Positions 17,809 through 26,937 of a DNA stretch of 64,000 bases are shown piece after piece; the stretch's first letter is position 1; every line of letters starts with the position of its first letter. The position numbers were made by a program, and so were the translations under genes. This DNA comes from Trebonia sp963811335 (GTDB lineage Bacteria; Actinomycetota; Actinomycetes; Streptosporangiales; Streptosporangiaceae). The stretch covers positions 197,026 through 261,025 of the forward strand of contig CAWERB010000030.1 of the NCBI GenBank assembly GCA_963811335.1. The letters are read 5' to 3'. The notes under the pieces were generated by a model that did not search any database, was not told where the DNA came from, and saw only the letters and a list, made by a program, of their open reading frames with translations.

Positions 17809-18975
17809 ATGGACGACAAGGGCGCCGGCCAGATCAGGGGCCTGCCGCTGGCGGGCCTTCTCGTCGTCTCGCTCGAGCAGGCGGTGGCCGCGCCGTACGC
17901 CACCCGGCAGCTCGCCGACCTGGGCGCGCGGGTCATCAAGGTGGAGCGGCCCGGGCCAGGGGACTTCGCCCGCGGCTACGACGCGGCCGTGCACGGGCAG
18001 TCGTCGTACTTCGTGTGGCTGAACCGGGGCAAGGAGTCCGTCGTCCTGGACGTCAAGGACCCGGCCGACCGGTCGCTGCTCACCGCGATCATCGACCGGG
18101 CCGACGTCTTCGTGCAGAACCTCATCCCCGGTGCCGCCGCACGGCTCGGCCTTGACGCCGCCACGCTGCGCGGCAGGCGGCCCGCGCTGATCCACTGCTC
18201 GATCTCCGGCTACGGCGAGGACGGACCCTACACCGCGAAGAAGGCCTACGACCTGCTCATCCAGTGCGAGGCCGGCCTCGTCCTGTCGACGGGAACCCCG
18301 GAAGCGCCGGCCAAGGCCGGCTTCTCCGTCGCCGACCTCGCCACCGGCGTCTACGCCTACAGCGCCATCCTCGCCGCCCTCTACGACCGGGAGCGTACCG
18401 GGGCCGGCGCCACGCTGCGCGTCTCGCTGCTCGACGCGCTCGGCGAGCTGATGTCACAGCCCGCCTACTTCTCGCACTACGGCGGCGAGCCGCCCAGGCG
18501 AACCGGGGCACGGCACCCGTCGATCTCGCCGTACGGCCCGTTCCGCGCGGCCGACGGCTCGGTGTTCTTCGGCATCCAGAACGAGCGGGAGTGGCTCACC
18601 CTCTGCCGCGACGTCCTGCGGCGGGCGGACGTGGCAACGGATCCCCGCTTCGCGACCAACCCGGACCGGGTCGCGCACCACGACGAGCTGACCGCGGTCA
18701 TCGAGTCCGCCTTCGCCGGCCGGACCGCCGACGAGGTGAGCGGCGCACTTGAGGCGGCGGGGATCGCGAACGCCCGGCTGCGCGCGCCCGCGGACCTGTT
18801 CAGCCACCCGCAGCTGGTCGCGCGGGACCGCTGGCGGCCGGTCGCGACGCCGGGCGGTGAGATCGCCGCGCTGCTGCCGCCGGCCGAGATCGCCGGGACC
18901 GAGCCGGCCATGGGCCGGGTCCCGGCGCTCGGCGAGCACACCGCGGCCGTCCGCGCCGAGTTCGGCGCCGGCTGA
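17809..18975 (+). CDS. CaiB/BaiF family (family III) CoA-transferase
   Basis: A 388-residue enzyme predicted to move CoA between carboxylic acids. It has the family's N-terminal pattern LADLGARVIKVERPGPGD and NRGKESVVLD (residue about 70). The Asp of KAYDLLIQCEAG (about 147) aligns with the catalytic Asp that forms the acyl-CoA anhydride intermediate, and GYGEDGPY precedes it. The C-terminal small domain ends with PALGEHTAAVRAEFG, also usual. It is a single gene with no adjacent acyl-CoA dehydrogenase or thiolase, so the substrate cannot be guessed. Confidence 0.88.
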   Translation: MDDKGAGQIRGLPLAGLLVVSLEQAVAAPYATRQLADLGARVIKVERPGPGDFARGYDAAVHGQSSYFVWLNRGKESVVLDVKDPADRSLLTAIIDRADVFVQNLIPGAAARLGLDAATLRGRRPALIHCSISGYGEDGPYTAKKAYDLLIQCEAGLVLSTGTPEAPAKAGFSVADLATGVYAYSAILAALYDRERTGAGATLRVSLLDALGELMSQPAYFSHYGGEPPRRTGARHPSISPYGPFRAADGSVFFGIQNEREWLTLCRDVLRRADVATDPRFATNPDRVAHHDELTAVIESAFAGRTADEVSGALEAAGIANARLRAPADLFSHPQLVARDRWRPVATPGGEIAALLPPAEIAGTEPAMGRVPALGEHTAAVRAEFGAG

Positions 18976-19632
18976 CGGCTCGCGATCTGCCAGATTCGGC
19001 CGCTGGCTGCTGCCGCAGCCTACTCCACCGCGCCATCGGAGTATGCCCGGCCGTGCCCTTGCGGTTCGTCATGGGTGTGCGACGAACCCTCAGCCGTGAG
19101 CCCGAAGGTGTTGCGCATATCTGCACGTCTCGCGGCTAGGGTAAGTTTTTGTCCTGCCGTCTAGGAAGTGATCGCTACCCGGGAGCGACTACAGGGATTG
19201 GCACCGGCACGCGCTGACAACGACTTCGCTCTGGGCGCGGTCGACTGGTCGGTCCGAGCCGACAACTGGCGCGAACATGATCGGCCAGCACGGTGCGCGC
19301 AGGAGCGCGGCCCGCCGATCCGCTAGGCCGCCGCGGCGCAGTGCTGCGCTCGCTCGGCGATCTGACGATCGCGCTGCGGGCTTGCCGTCGCGCATGCCCA
19401 GGCGGTTGCGGCCTGGCCGAAGGCGCTGGGACCGAATCGAGCCACTCAGTTGACACCGGGCTAGGCCCGCGCGCCGTGACGATGACCACCACGGCGCCGA
19501 TACGTAGGCCGTATATCCCGGTGCCCGCGCGTTCGGTTGACGCGGTAGCTTTCAGCATAGGCCGGCGAGCCTGGCCGCGCGCACGACCGGCACGTCGGCG
19601 GCAGCTCCCGGCATTCCGCGACGGCGGCGAGC
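18976..19632. other. Region without an identifiable gene
   Basis: No frame in this 650-bp stretch shows a recognisable domain. Codon-position bias is weak and the base composition is less GC-rich in places. It may hold the decayed 5' part of the pentapeptide gene that follows. Confidence 0.4.
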
Positions 19633-20238
19633 TTGCCCAGGTGGATCCCCTGGGTGCGGCGAGGTCCGGTCTCGGGCTTCGAGCTGGCCGGAACCCGGGC
19701 GCGTGCGATGGACGTAACGGACGTGCACCTAGTCGGCGGCAAAGTACGGGACGTGCGCGCCGAGACGACCTGCGTGAAGGGGCTGACGGGTCGGTCTGTC
19801 GAGTTTGCCAGCTGCGAGCTCGGCGACTGCGATGGACCGGGGGAAAGTTGTCGCGGGTCCGGTTCGATGGCTGCAAGCTGCTGGCTGCCAGGTTCGAGAA
19901 CGTGACCTTGGAGCACGTCGTTTTCTCCGACTGCAAGCTGGACTACGCGATGTTCAGCCGTGTCCGGGTGCTGGGCCCGGTGCTATTCACCCGGTGCTCG
20001 CTCCGGGAGGCCGAGTTCCAGGGATGCGACCTTCGCGTTCGCTGTTCGACGGCTGCGAGCTCGGGCTGACTGTTTCGGGCCGGGAAGCTACCGGGGGTGC
20101 GATCTGCGCGGGAACGACCTGTCAGCGGTAAGCGGGGCGCATCACCTCCGCCGTGTCATCATCGACCGTGTCCAGCTGCTTCAACTGGCCGAGGCGCTGG
20201 CCGGGGACCTCGAGGTCAGCTTTGGCGACGACCGCTGA
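19633..20238 (+). pseudogene. Pentapeptide-repeat protein gene broken by three frameshifts
   Basis: Successive frames carry parts of one protein. The first (to about 19840) reads SGFELAGTRARAMDVTDVHL, the second (to about 20035) LSRVRFDGCKLLAARF and CSLREAEFQGCDL, the third LFDGCELGLTV, and the last YRGCDLRGNDLSAV through the stop at 20238. The A(D/N)LxG-type five-residue periodicity and the closing segment (IIDRVQLLQLAEAL) are typical of actinobacterial pentapeptide-repeat proteins, which fold as right-handed beta-helices. The amino-acid pattern is well kept across each break, so sequence error is as likely as true decay. The N-terminus is undefined. Confidence 0.65.
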
Positions 20239-20420
20239 TCGGCTCACTCGACCGCCTCGCTGATGTCGCCGTGCACGGCGCGAGCGCGTTCGGCTAGCGC
20301 GGCTCCCCGGCCGCCTGGTGCCCGGCCGCTGCGGCGAAGTGTGCGGACTAATCGGCCAATTGCTGTCACACTATCCTCGGCGGGAGCGCGGGGTCGCTTC
20401 TGCGCCCGAGGAGGCCTGGG

Positions 20421-21964
20421 GTGAGCAGCGAGTTCAGCGCACAGCAGTACGCCGCGATGGCCAGGCTGGTACCTGGCAGCCAGCTGGCCGGGTACGTGAT
20501 CGAGGAGCAGGTCGGCGCCGGCGGCATGGCCGTGGTCTTCCGCGCCCGCGACTCGGTGCTCGGGCGGTTGGCCGCGCTGAAGATACTGTCCCCGACCCTG
20601 GCGGCTGACCAGGCGTTCCGGGTCAGGTTCCTGCGCGAGTCGCGGGCGGTGGCCTCGGTCGAGGAGCCGCACATCATCCCGGTGTACGGGGCCGGGGACG
20701 CCGACGGCGTGCTGTACATCGCCACCAAGTTCGTCTCCGGCGGCGACCTGGCCGACGTGCTGCAGCGGGCGGGCGGGGCGCTCGAGCCGCCCCGGGTCGC
20801 GATGTTCATCGAGCAGGTGGCCGCGGCGCTCGACGCGGCGCACGCGGCGGGCCTGGTGCACCGGGACGTCAAGCCAGGCAACGTCCTGGTCGACGTGTCG
20901 CAGGGACGCGGCGAGCACGCGTACCTGTCGGACTTCGGGCTGAGCAAGCCGGCGATGGCCGCCACCGGGCTGACCGCGACAGGGACGTTCCTCGGCACTC
21001 CGGACTACGCGCCGCCAGAGCAGATCAGGGGCGAACCGGTCGACGGGCGCGGCGACCAGTACTCGCTGGCCTGCATGGCGTTCGCCCTGCTCACGGGCAA
21101 CCTGCCGTTTCACCGCCAGGAAACCATGGCGACGCTGTTCGCGCACCTCAACGACCCGGTGCCGCCGTTGTCCCGGTTCCGCGGCGACCTGCCGGCCGGG
21201 AACGGACGCGGTGCTCGCCCGCGGGCTCGCGAAGGAGGCGCGGGACCGGTACGCGCGGTGCGGTGAGTTCGCGGCGGCGCTGCGCGACGCGCTGGCCGGC
21301 GGGCGGGCTGGCGCGAGTTCGGCTCTTGGCTCGGCTTTTGGTCCGGGCTCGGCGGGGGACGCGCGGACGCGGCTGGACTCGGCCCCGTCTGGGTCACGGC
21401 CACCGCAGGTACCGCGGACCGCGGTATGGCCGGACACGCGGGTGTGGCCGGATTCGCCAAGCGGGCCTCGGCCCGCGACGGAGTTGGCCTCGCCCTCCGC
21501 CTCACCTGGCGTCGCCGTCGGGCGGGGCGCCTTCTCCCCACGCGCCGTCGGGCGGTTCACCCGCGCCCCTCGCGCCGTCTTGGCCGTGGCCCGCGTCGGA
21601 CCCGGCCGCGGCGTCCGGCGCAGCCGCCGCGTTCCAGCCGACGTGGACGACCCAGCCGCCGGCCGGCGCGGGCGGGCCCACGCCCCCGTTCCCCGCCGGG
21701 GGACCCACGGCGCACGGAGCGGGTGGCCCGCCGGCCGGCGCGGCTTCCGGGTACGCCCCCCGGCCGGCCGCCCCGGTTGCCCCCGCCGCGCCGGCTATGC
21801 GCCAGGCGGGCAGTGGCAGGCCCGCCACGAGCCTTCCCCCGCCGCCACCGCCCGCCGCTGGCCAGGGCGGCAAGCTACCGCTGATCCCCAAGTCGGCGGT
21901 CATCGCCGCGCTGGCCGCGGTCGCGGCGCTGCTGATCCTGTTCCTGCTGCACGGGCTCGGGTAA
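20421..21964 (+). pseudogene. Serine/threonine protein kinase (PknB-like), C-terminal half frameshifted
   Basis: The kinase domain (residues about 20-270) is complete: glycine loop QVGAGGMAVVF, ATP-binding lysine in LAALKIL, catalytic loop VHRDVKPGNVLVD, Mg-binding LSDFGLSK and the YAPPEQ activation-segment end. The GTG start has GAGGAGG 6 nt upstream. Near 21200 one extra base shifts the frame inside the last kinase helix; a second shift near 21500 leads into a Pro/Ala-rich linker and a final transmembrane helix (VIAALAAVAALLILFLL) ending at 21964. The original protein would be a tail-anchored kinase with no extracellular sensor. Either the two indels are sequencing errors, or only a truncated product is made. 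Confidence 0.75.
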
Positions 21965-22139
21965 CGGCTGCTGGCCGCCCCATCCGCCGCACCGGCCCCA
22001 CCAGCCGCGACGCCAAATCATTGTGTGCTGTTTCAACCACATGGACTGACTGACGTTTTGCACTTACCCTTCGGCGCACGGATGCGCCGGATTGACTGCC
22101 CGGCGCCGTCTAGGGCCTGGGTCGCGGCGCCGGTTCCCA

Positions 22140-22226
22140 GTTAACGGGTAAATTCCGCTCCTCGGGTAAATAAAGCACCGCTCACACGTGCGAAATTTAC
22201 CTGATAAGCAGAGTTTACCCGTTAAC
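22140..22226. repeat. Nested inverted repeats with four GGGTAAA-type heptamers
   Basis: The outer arms 22140-22152 and 22214-22226 are perfect over 13 bp (GTTAACGGGTAAA and its complement). The inner arms 22165-22171 and 22195-22201 (GGTAAAT and its complement) lie inside them, with a further GCAC/GTGC pair at the centre. The 447-bp gap around it holds no gene. It resembles a multi-site operator or cruciform. Confidence 0.8.
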
Positions 22227-22411
22227 GGACGCGGGGCAGTGGAACAGCTTCCCTCCTGTTGCGGCAGCACCGGGTGAGGCTGCGGAGATTGCCGAGCGGC
22301 GTTAGCGCCCGCATACGGGCACTAACAACCCAATAATCCCGGCCGCGACCGGTGAGGCGGATGCGCTGCCAGCGGGAGGCCTGCGCGCCCGGCGCACGAG
22401 CGGGCGGGCGG

Positions 22412-23122
22412 TTAGTCCCAGCAGAGACAGAACGGCTTGCCTGCCGGGTCGGCGTAGACCCGCCAGTTCTCCCCGCTGAAGTTCAGCGAGGCGGCGCCAA
22501 GCCGCAGCACCGCGGCCTCGGCCGCGTCAACGTCGTCGACCGTCACGTCGAGGTGGACCTGCTGCGGGTACGCCGGATCCGGCCACCGCGGCGCGTGATA
22601 CTCGGTGACCTGCTGGAACAGCACCGGCTGCGCTCCGTCCTCGCCGATCATCGCCACCCCCTCGCCCTGGTAGGTGACCGGCTTGCCGAGGAGCTCCGCG
22701 TAGAACGCGCTCAGCTGCCCGGCGTCCGGGCAGTCGAGCATCACGCCCATCAGCGTGGTCTGCTGCCTCGCCGGGAACAGGCACAGGTCGAACGGGTGCC
22801 CGGCCGGGTCGGCGAGCGTGTACCAGGTCTCGTTCTTGCGCAGCAGCCGCGCGCCCAGCTCCACCGCTGTTGCCGAGCCGGCCTCGAGGTCCGGCACGCG
22901 CAGGTCGAGGTGCGCCTGCTGCGGGTACGCCGGATCGGGCCACCGCGGCGGCACGTGGCCCGGGCTGCGCTGGGCGGCGACGCGCCACCCGTCTCCGGTC
23001 TCCATCGTGACCCACTCGTCGTCGGCGTCGCGCACTGTCCATCCGCCGAGTGCGGTGTAGAACGCGGCGAGCCGCCTTGCGTCTGGTGCGTCGAGCGCCA
23101 CCGCGCGCAACGTGCCGATCAT
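22412..23122 (-). CDS. VOC-superfamily protein with two glyoxalase-like domains
   Basis: A 236-residue protein made of two tandem VOC (beta-alpha-beta-beta-beta) domains, residues about 1-118 and 122-236. Each half has the same ending: HLDLRVPDLEAG/LADPAGHPFDLCLF in the first and HLDVTVDDVDAA/YADPAGKPFCLCWD in the second. This is the glyoxalase/bleomycin-resistance fold. Enzymes of this fold bind a metal through His/Glu residues, but I cannot confirm an intact metal site. Function unknown; a similar two-domain protein lies at 59711-60448. Confidence 0.8.
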   Translation of the reverse strand: MIGTLRAVALDAPDARRLAAFYTALGGWTVRDADDEWVTMETGDGWRVAAQRSPGHVPPRWPDPAYPQQAHLDLRVPDLEAGSATAVELGARLLRKNETWYTLADPAGHPFDLCLFPARQQTTLMGVMLDCPDAGQLSAFYAELLGKPVTYQGEGVAMIGEDGAQPVLFQQVTEYHAPRWPDPAYPQQVHLDVTVDDVDAAEAAVLRLGAASLNFSGENWRVYADPAGKPFCLCWD

Positions 23123-23191
23123 CGGGGACCTCCTCCTGAGTCACCGCCCATCATGCCCGACGCCGTCCGCCCAATCATGCCCGACGCGGTC

Positions 23192-24331
23192 CTAGTAGCG
23201 GATCACTCCCCGGATGTTCCGGCCGTCGCGCATGTCCTGGTAGCCCTCGTTGATCTGGTCGAGGGTGTAGGTCCTGGTGATCAGCTCGTCCAGCTTGAGC
23301 TTGCCCGCCTCGTACAGCGCGAGCAGCCGCGGGATGTCGTAGCGCGGGTTAGCGGAACCGAAGATGGTGCCGACCAGCTCCTTGTTCATCAGGGTGAGGT
23401 CGGCCAGGCTGAGCGTGACGTCGGTGGCGTACATGTTGGCGACCGCGGTGACGACGGCGCGGCCGCCCTTGCCGACCATGGCCATCATCGGGGCGATCAT
23501 GGCGCCGTCGGCGAGGCCGACGGTGAGGATGACCCGGTCGGCGTTGCGGCCCCAGGTGATCTCGCTGACCAGGCCGACGGCCTCGCCGATGCTCGCGGCG
23601 GTGTGCGTGGCGCCGAACGTGAGGGCCTGCTCTCGCTTGAACGCGACCGTGTCCACGGCGACGACCTGCCTGGCGCCCGCCGCGGCCGCGCCCTGGACCG
23701 CGTTCATGCCGACCCCGCCGGTGCCGATCACCACCACGGTGTCACCCGGCCGCACCTGCGCCGCGTAGACCGCCGACCCCCAGCCGGTGGTCACGCCGCA
23801 GGCCACAAGCGCGGCCGGCTCGAGCGGCAGGTGGCCCGGGATCTTGACCAGCGACCCCTGGTTCACCACGGAGTACTCGGCGAACGTGCCGAGCGAGCAC
23901 ATGGTGGCGCAGTCAGTCCCGTCGGCGGTGTGGTGCCGCGCGGTGCCGTCCTGCTGACGCCCCCTGGTCAGCGTCGCGCCAAGGTCGCACAGGTTCTGCC
24001 GCCCCGACGCGCATGACGGGCAGGTGCCGCAGGACGGTATGAACGAGGTGACCACGTGATCGCCGGGGCGCAGCCCGCTCACGCCCGGCCCGGTCTCCTC
24101 TACCACCCCGGCGCCCTCGTGCCCGGCGATCATCGGGAACTGCCTGGCCGCGCCGGGCGTGCGCTCCGGGTCGGCCACCAGGTCTCCGGTCACCAGGTGC
24201 TCGTCGGAATGGCACATGCCGCTCGCCGCGAACCGCACGAGGACCTCGTTCTCCCCAGGGGGGTCGAGGTCGACCTCTTCGATCTGGTACTTCGTGCCCG
24301 GCCCGTACAGCACCGCCGCCTTGACCTTCAC
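23192..24331 (-). CDS. Zinc-containing NDMA-dependent-type alcohol dehydrogenase
   Basis: Medium-chain dehydrogenase of about 379 residues. The catalytic zinc site is GMCHSDEHL and GHEGAGVVEE; the structural zinc site is CGTCPSCASGRQNLC; the Rossmann motif is GTGGVGMNAVQG. An insert around GTARHHTADGTDC is characteristic of the actinobacterial NDMA-dependent/mycofactocin-associated alcohol dehydrogenases. The frame is open upstream to 24409, but the GTG at 24331 (VKVKAAVLYGPG) gives the family's usual N-terminus. Members keep NAD(H) tightly bound and pass electrons on to an external acceptor. No mycofactocin genes are in the window, so the electron partner is not local. Confidence 0.85.
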   Translation of the reverse strand: MKVKAAVLYGPGTKYQIEEVDLDPPGENEVLVRFAASGMCHSDEHLVTGDLVADPERTPGAARQFPMIAGHEGAGVVEETGPGVSGLRPGDHVVTSFIPSCGTCPSCASGRQNLCDLGATLTRGRQQDGTARHHTADGTDCATMCSLGTFAEYSVVNQGSLVKIPGHLPLEPAALVACGVTTGWGSAVYAAQVRPGDTVVVIGTGGVGMNAVQGAAAAGARQVVAVDTVAFKREQALTFGATHTAASIGEAVGLVSEITWGRNADRVILTVGLADGAMIAPMMAMVGKGGRAVVTAVANMYATDVTLSLADLTLMNKELVGTIFGSANPRYDIPRLLALYEAGKLKLDELITRTYTLDQINEGYQDMRDGRNIRGVIRY

Positions 24332-24541
24332 CGGTCCCTGCCTCTCTTGCCTCATCTCTTGCGCCGGGCGGCATCGCTTGCGTCGTGCCGCCTTCGCTGC
24401 CTTCATCATGAGCCGCAGGCCCGCCCGAATCCAGCCGTCCAGGTCACGGAGGAATCACCCATCTCGGCGACGTCGGCGCCCCACGTCTGCGCGTGGCCCG
24501 TCGGCGCGAACTCCGCTCGCTGGCGGGCGGTGACGGCCCTG

Positions 24542-24668
24542 TTTGCATAGCTGGGGACCACGATCCATCGCGTTTGCATAGCGGGCGCCCATGATCAGGT
24601 CGTTTTGCGGCATATGTCCAGCCCGCGACTATACAAAGATGCGGATTCGTGGTCCTGAGCTATGCAAA
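24542..24668. repeat. Nested inverted repeat built from TTTGCATAGC units
   Basis: The outer arms 24542-24566 and 24643-24668 match over about 22 of 26 positions, from TTTGCATAGCT to the GGACCACGA core. The inner arms 24573-24586 and 24621-24637 begin with the same TTTGCATAG/CTATACAAA units. The 445-bp gap around it is locally AT-rich and has no gene. It looks like a small MITE-like or regulatory structure; no target duplication is evident. Confidence 0.7.
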
Positions 24669-24854
24669 GCCATCCCGCGCGGGGCGTGGTCGCGCTGGGG
24701 CGGGGATTCGCGTGGGCTGCGGGTTGGCGGGTTGCCGATTCTCACGGCCAGCCAAGATCATCCAGGGGAAGGTCGCGCGGGCGTGAAGACCTCTCGTGGT
24801 TGCGGGCCTGCGGGCGGGAACTCGTGAGGCGAAGGCGGCGGCCGCGGCCTTGGG

Positions 24855-25730
24855 TCAGAAGACCTGGGGGAAGCGGTCGCGGACGGTGGCGGCGGTCTCG
24901 GCGGGGGGGGCGGACCAGATGGCCTGGTTGAAGATCTCGACCTCGATGTCGCCGGCGTAGCCGGCGGCGGTGACGGCGGCGGTGATGGGCGGGAAGTCGA
25001 TGTGGCCGTCGCCGACGTGGCCGCGGCCGAGCAGGGTGTCGGCGGGCAGCGGCAGGATCCAGTCGCAGACCTGGTAGCTGACGATGCGGTCCCCCGCCCT
25101 GGCGATGTCGGCGAGCAGCGCGGCGTCCCACCAGACGTGGTAGGTGTCCACGACGACGCCGACGGCGTCGGCGGGGAACGCCGCGGCCAGGTCGAGCGCC
25201 TCGCCGAGGCGGGTGATCACGCACCGGTCGGCGGCGAACACCGGGTGCAGGGCCTCGATGCCGAGCCGCACGCCGTGGGCCTGCGCGACCGGGACGAGCT
25301 CGCCGATCGCGTCGGCGATCATGCGCCTGGCCAGGCCGATGTCCCGGCTGCCCGGCACCAGGCCACCGGAGACGAGGACGAGCGTGTCCGCGCCGAGCGC
25401 GGCCGCCTCGGCGATCGCCGCCTTGTTGTCCGCGATCGCCGCCTGGCGCGCGGCCGGGTCGGCGTGGGTGAAGAAGCCGCCGCGGCACAGGCTGGAGACG
25501 CGCAGCCCGGCCGACGCGCACGGTCCGCGGCCGCGGCGGCCAGCCCGGCCTCGCGCGACGTGCTCGCGCCACAGCCCGATCGCCGGGATCTCGTGCCTGA
25601 CGCAGAGGGCGACGGCCTCGGCCACGCTGAGGGTGTTGACCGTCGCCTGGTTGAGCGACAGCCGGCCGAACGGGGTCACACCCGCCCCTTCCGGGGCACT
25701 GGCCGTCACCGGCTCAGCGACGGCCGGCAC
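24855..25730 (-). CDS. Sugar-phosphate isomerase/epimerase (xylose-isomerase-like TIM barrel)
   Basis: AP-endonuclease-2/TIM-barrel protein of up to 291 residues. Typical strand ends are present: IPAIGLWREHV, SSLCRGGFF, LGIEALHP, VGVVVDTYHVWWD (metal-binding Asp/His), SYQVCDW and IEVEIFNQ (terminal Glu). A GTG at 25679 (VTPFGRLSLNQATV) is a more usual start than 25730. Residues about 60-75 (after EHVA) are Arg/Gly-rich and out of character; the adjacent frame there reads a normal EAGLAAAAA helix, so two compensating indels are likely. It is last in the operon after the oxidoreductase and DUF993 genes, pointing to catabolism of a sugar or polyol. Confidence 0.8.
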   Translation of the reverse strand: MPAVAEPVTASAPEGAGVTPFGRLSLNQATVNTLSVAEAVALCVRHEIPAIGLWREHVARGRAGRRGRGPCASAGLRVSSLCRGGFFTHADPAARQAAIADNKAAIAEAAALGADTLVLVSGGLVPGSRDIGLARRMIADAIGELVPVAQAHGVRLGIEALHPVFAADRCVITRLGEALDLAAAFPADAVGVVVDTYHVWWDAALLADIARAGDRIVSYQVCDWILPLPADTLLGRGHVGDGHIDFPPITAAVTAAGYAGDIEVEIFNQAIWSAPPAETAATVRDRFPQVF

Positions 25731-25796
25731 GGCCGGGTCCCCCCGCCCCCTTCCGGACGCTGGCCGCGCCGGCGAGCGGCGGCCGACGCGGCCGGG

Positions 25797-26937
25797 TCAC
25801 GCGCGTTCCCGCAGGAACGCGGTCATCCGGCCGACGGCCAGGTCCGGGTCGGTCAGCGCGCCGGCCGCCGCGGCGAGCTCGAACACGCCGACCAGGTGAT
25901 TGACCGAGCGCTCGCCGTTCCAGGCCGTCGAGCATCAGGAAACGCGGCTGGAAGCCGTTCAGCCAGGCGAGGAAGGCCACGCCCGTCTTGTAGTAGTAGG
26001 TCGGCTCCTCGAAGACGTGCCGGCTGAGCGGAACGGTCGGCCCGATCGCGGCGTCATACCCCGCCAGGTCGCCCGCGTCGAGCGCGTGCAGCGCCGCGGC
26101 GGCGGGCGCGGTAACCGCGGCGAACGCGCCGAGCAGCGCGTCGCTGTGGCCGGCGGCGTCGCCCTTGATCAGGTCGGCGTAGCCGAAGTCGTCGCCGGTG
26201 TAGAGCCGGATCCCGGCCGGGAGCCTGCGGCGCAGCGAGACCTCCTTGCCCGCGTCAAGCACCGAGAGCTTGATGCCGTCGACCTTGTCGCCCGCCTGGT
26301 CGATCAGCTCGAGCACGGTCGCCGCCGCTGACTCGAAATCGCCGCCGCCCCAGTAACCGCGCAGCGCCGGGTCGAACGCCGCGCCGAGCCAGTGCAGGAT
26401 GACCGGGCGGGACGCCTGCTTGAGCACCGCGCCGTAGACGTCGAGGTAGTCGCGGGGGTTGCGGGCGGCCGCGGCCAGCGCACGGCTCGCCATCAAGATG
26501 ACCACGGAGCCAGTCGCCTGCACGAAGGCGAGCTGCGCCTCATACGCAGCCGTGATCGCCGCGAGGGAGTGGACCTGCCCGGCGGCGAGGTGGTCGGTGC
26601 CGGCCCCGCAGGCGAGGTCCGCGTACCGGCCCGCGGCGCGCCGGGCGGCGGCGCGGTCCGCCGCGCTCGCGATCAGCTCGCGCGCCAGCCCCCAGGTCAG
26701 GCCCATGCCGCGCTGCGCGGTGTCCATCGCCTCCGCGACCGCGAAGCCGTGCTCCCACAGGTGGTCGCGGAAGCGGAGGGTCGCCTGCCAGTCGATGAGG
26801 TCGCCGCCGTCGACCGAGGCGACGTGGGCGGCGGCGTAGACGCGCCGCGACGCGGGCGGCGGGTAGGACGCGGCCCAGGCCGGGGCGGTGACCTCCAGCG
26901 GCTCCGCGCGGCCGGGCAGCGTGATGCGGGCGGTCAT
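25797..26937 (-). CDS. DUF993 family protein (dihydrodipicolinate-synthase-like), 3' end frameshifted
   Basis: The product is about 380 residues and matches the DUF993 pattern: an N-terminal WQATLRFRDHLWEHGFAVAEAMDTAQRG, then barrel-like strands such as PVILHWLGAAFDP, VDGIKLSVLDAGKE (lysine at a Schiff-base-like position) and LYTGDDFGYADLIKG. It is probably an aldolase-type TIM barrel. Near 25915 one extra base breaks the frame; the +1 frame continues with a sensible helical tail (VNHLVGVFELAAAAGALTD) to TGA at 25799-25797. The ATG overlaps the stop of the preceding oxidoreductase (TGATG), so translation is coupled. The family's reaction is not established. Confidence 0.75.

Noticed and set aside
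24843..25572. Alternative frame through the isomerase gene as a separate Arg-rich protein
   Set aside because: The reading is a compositional shadow; only a short internal part of the isomerase seems displaced by compensating indels.
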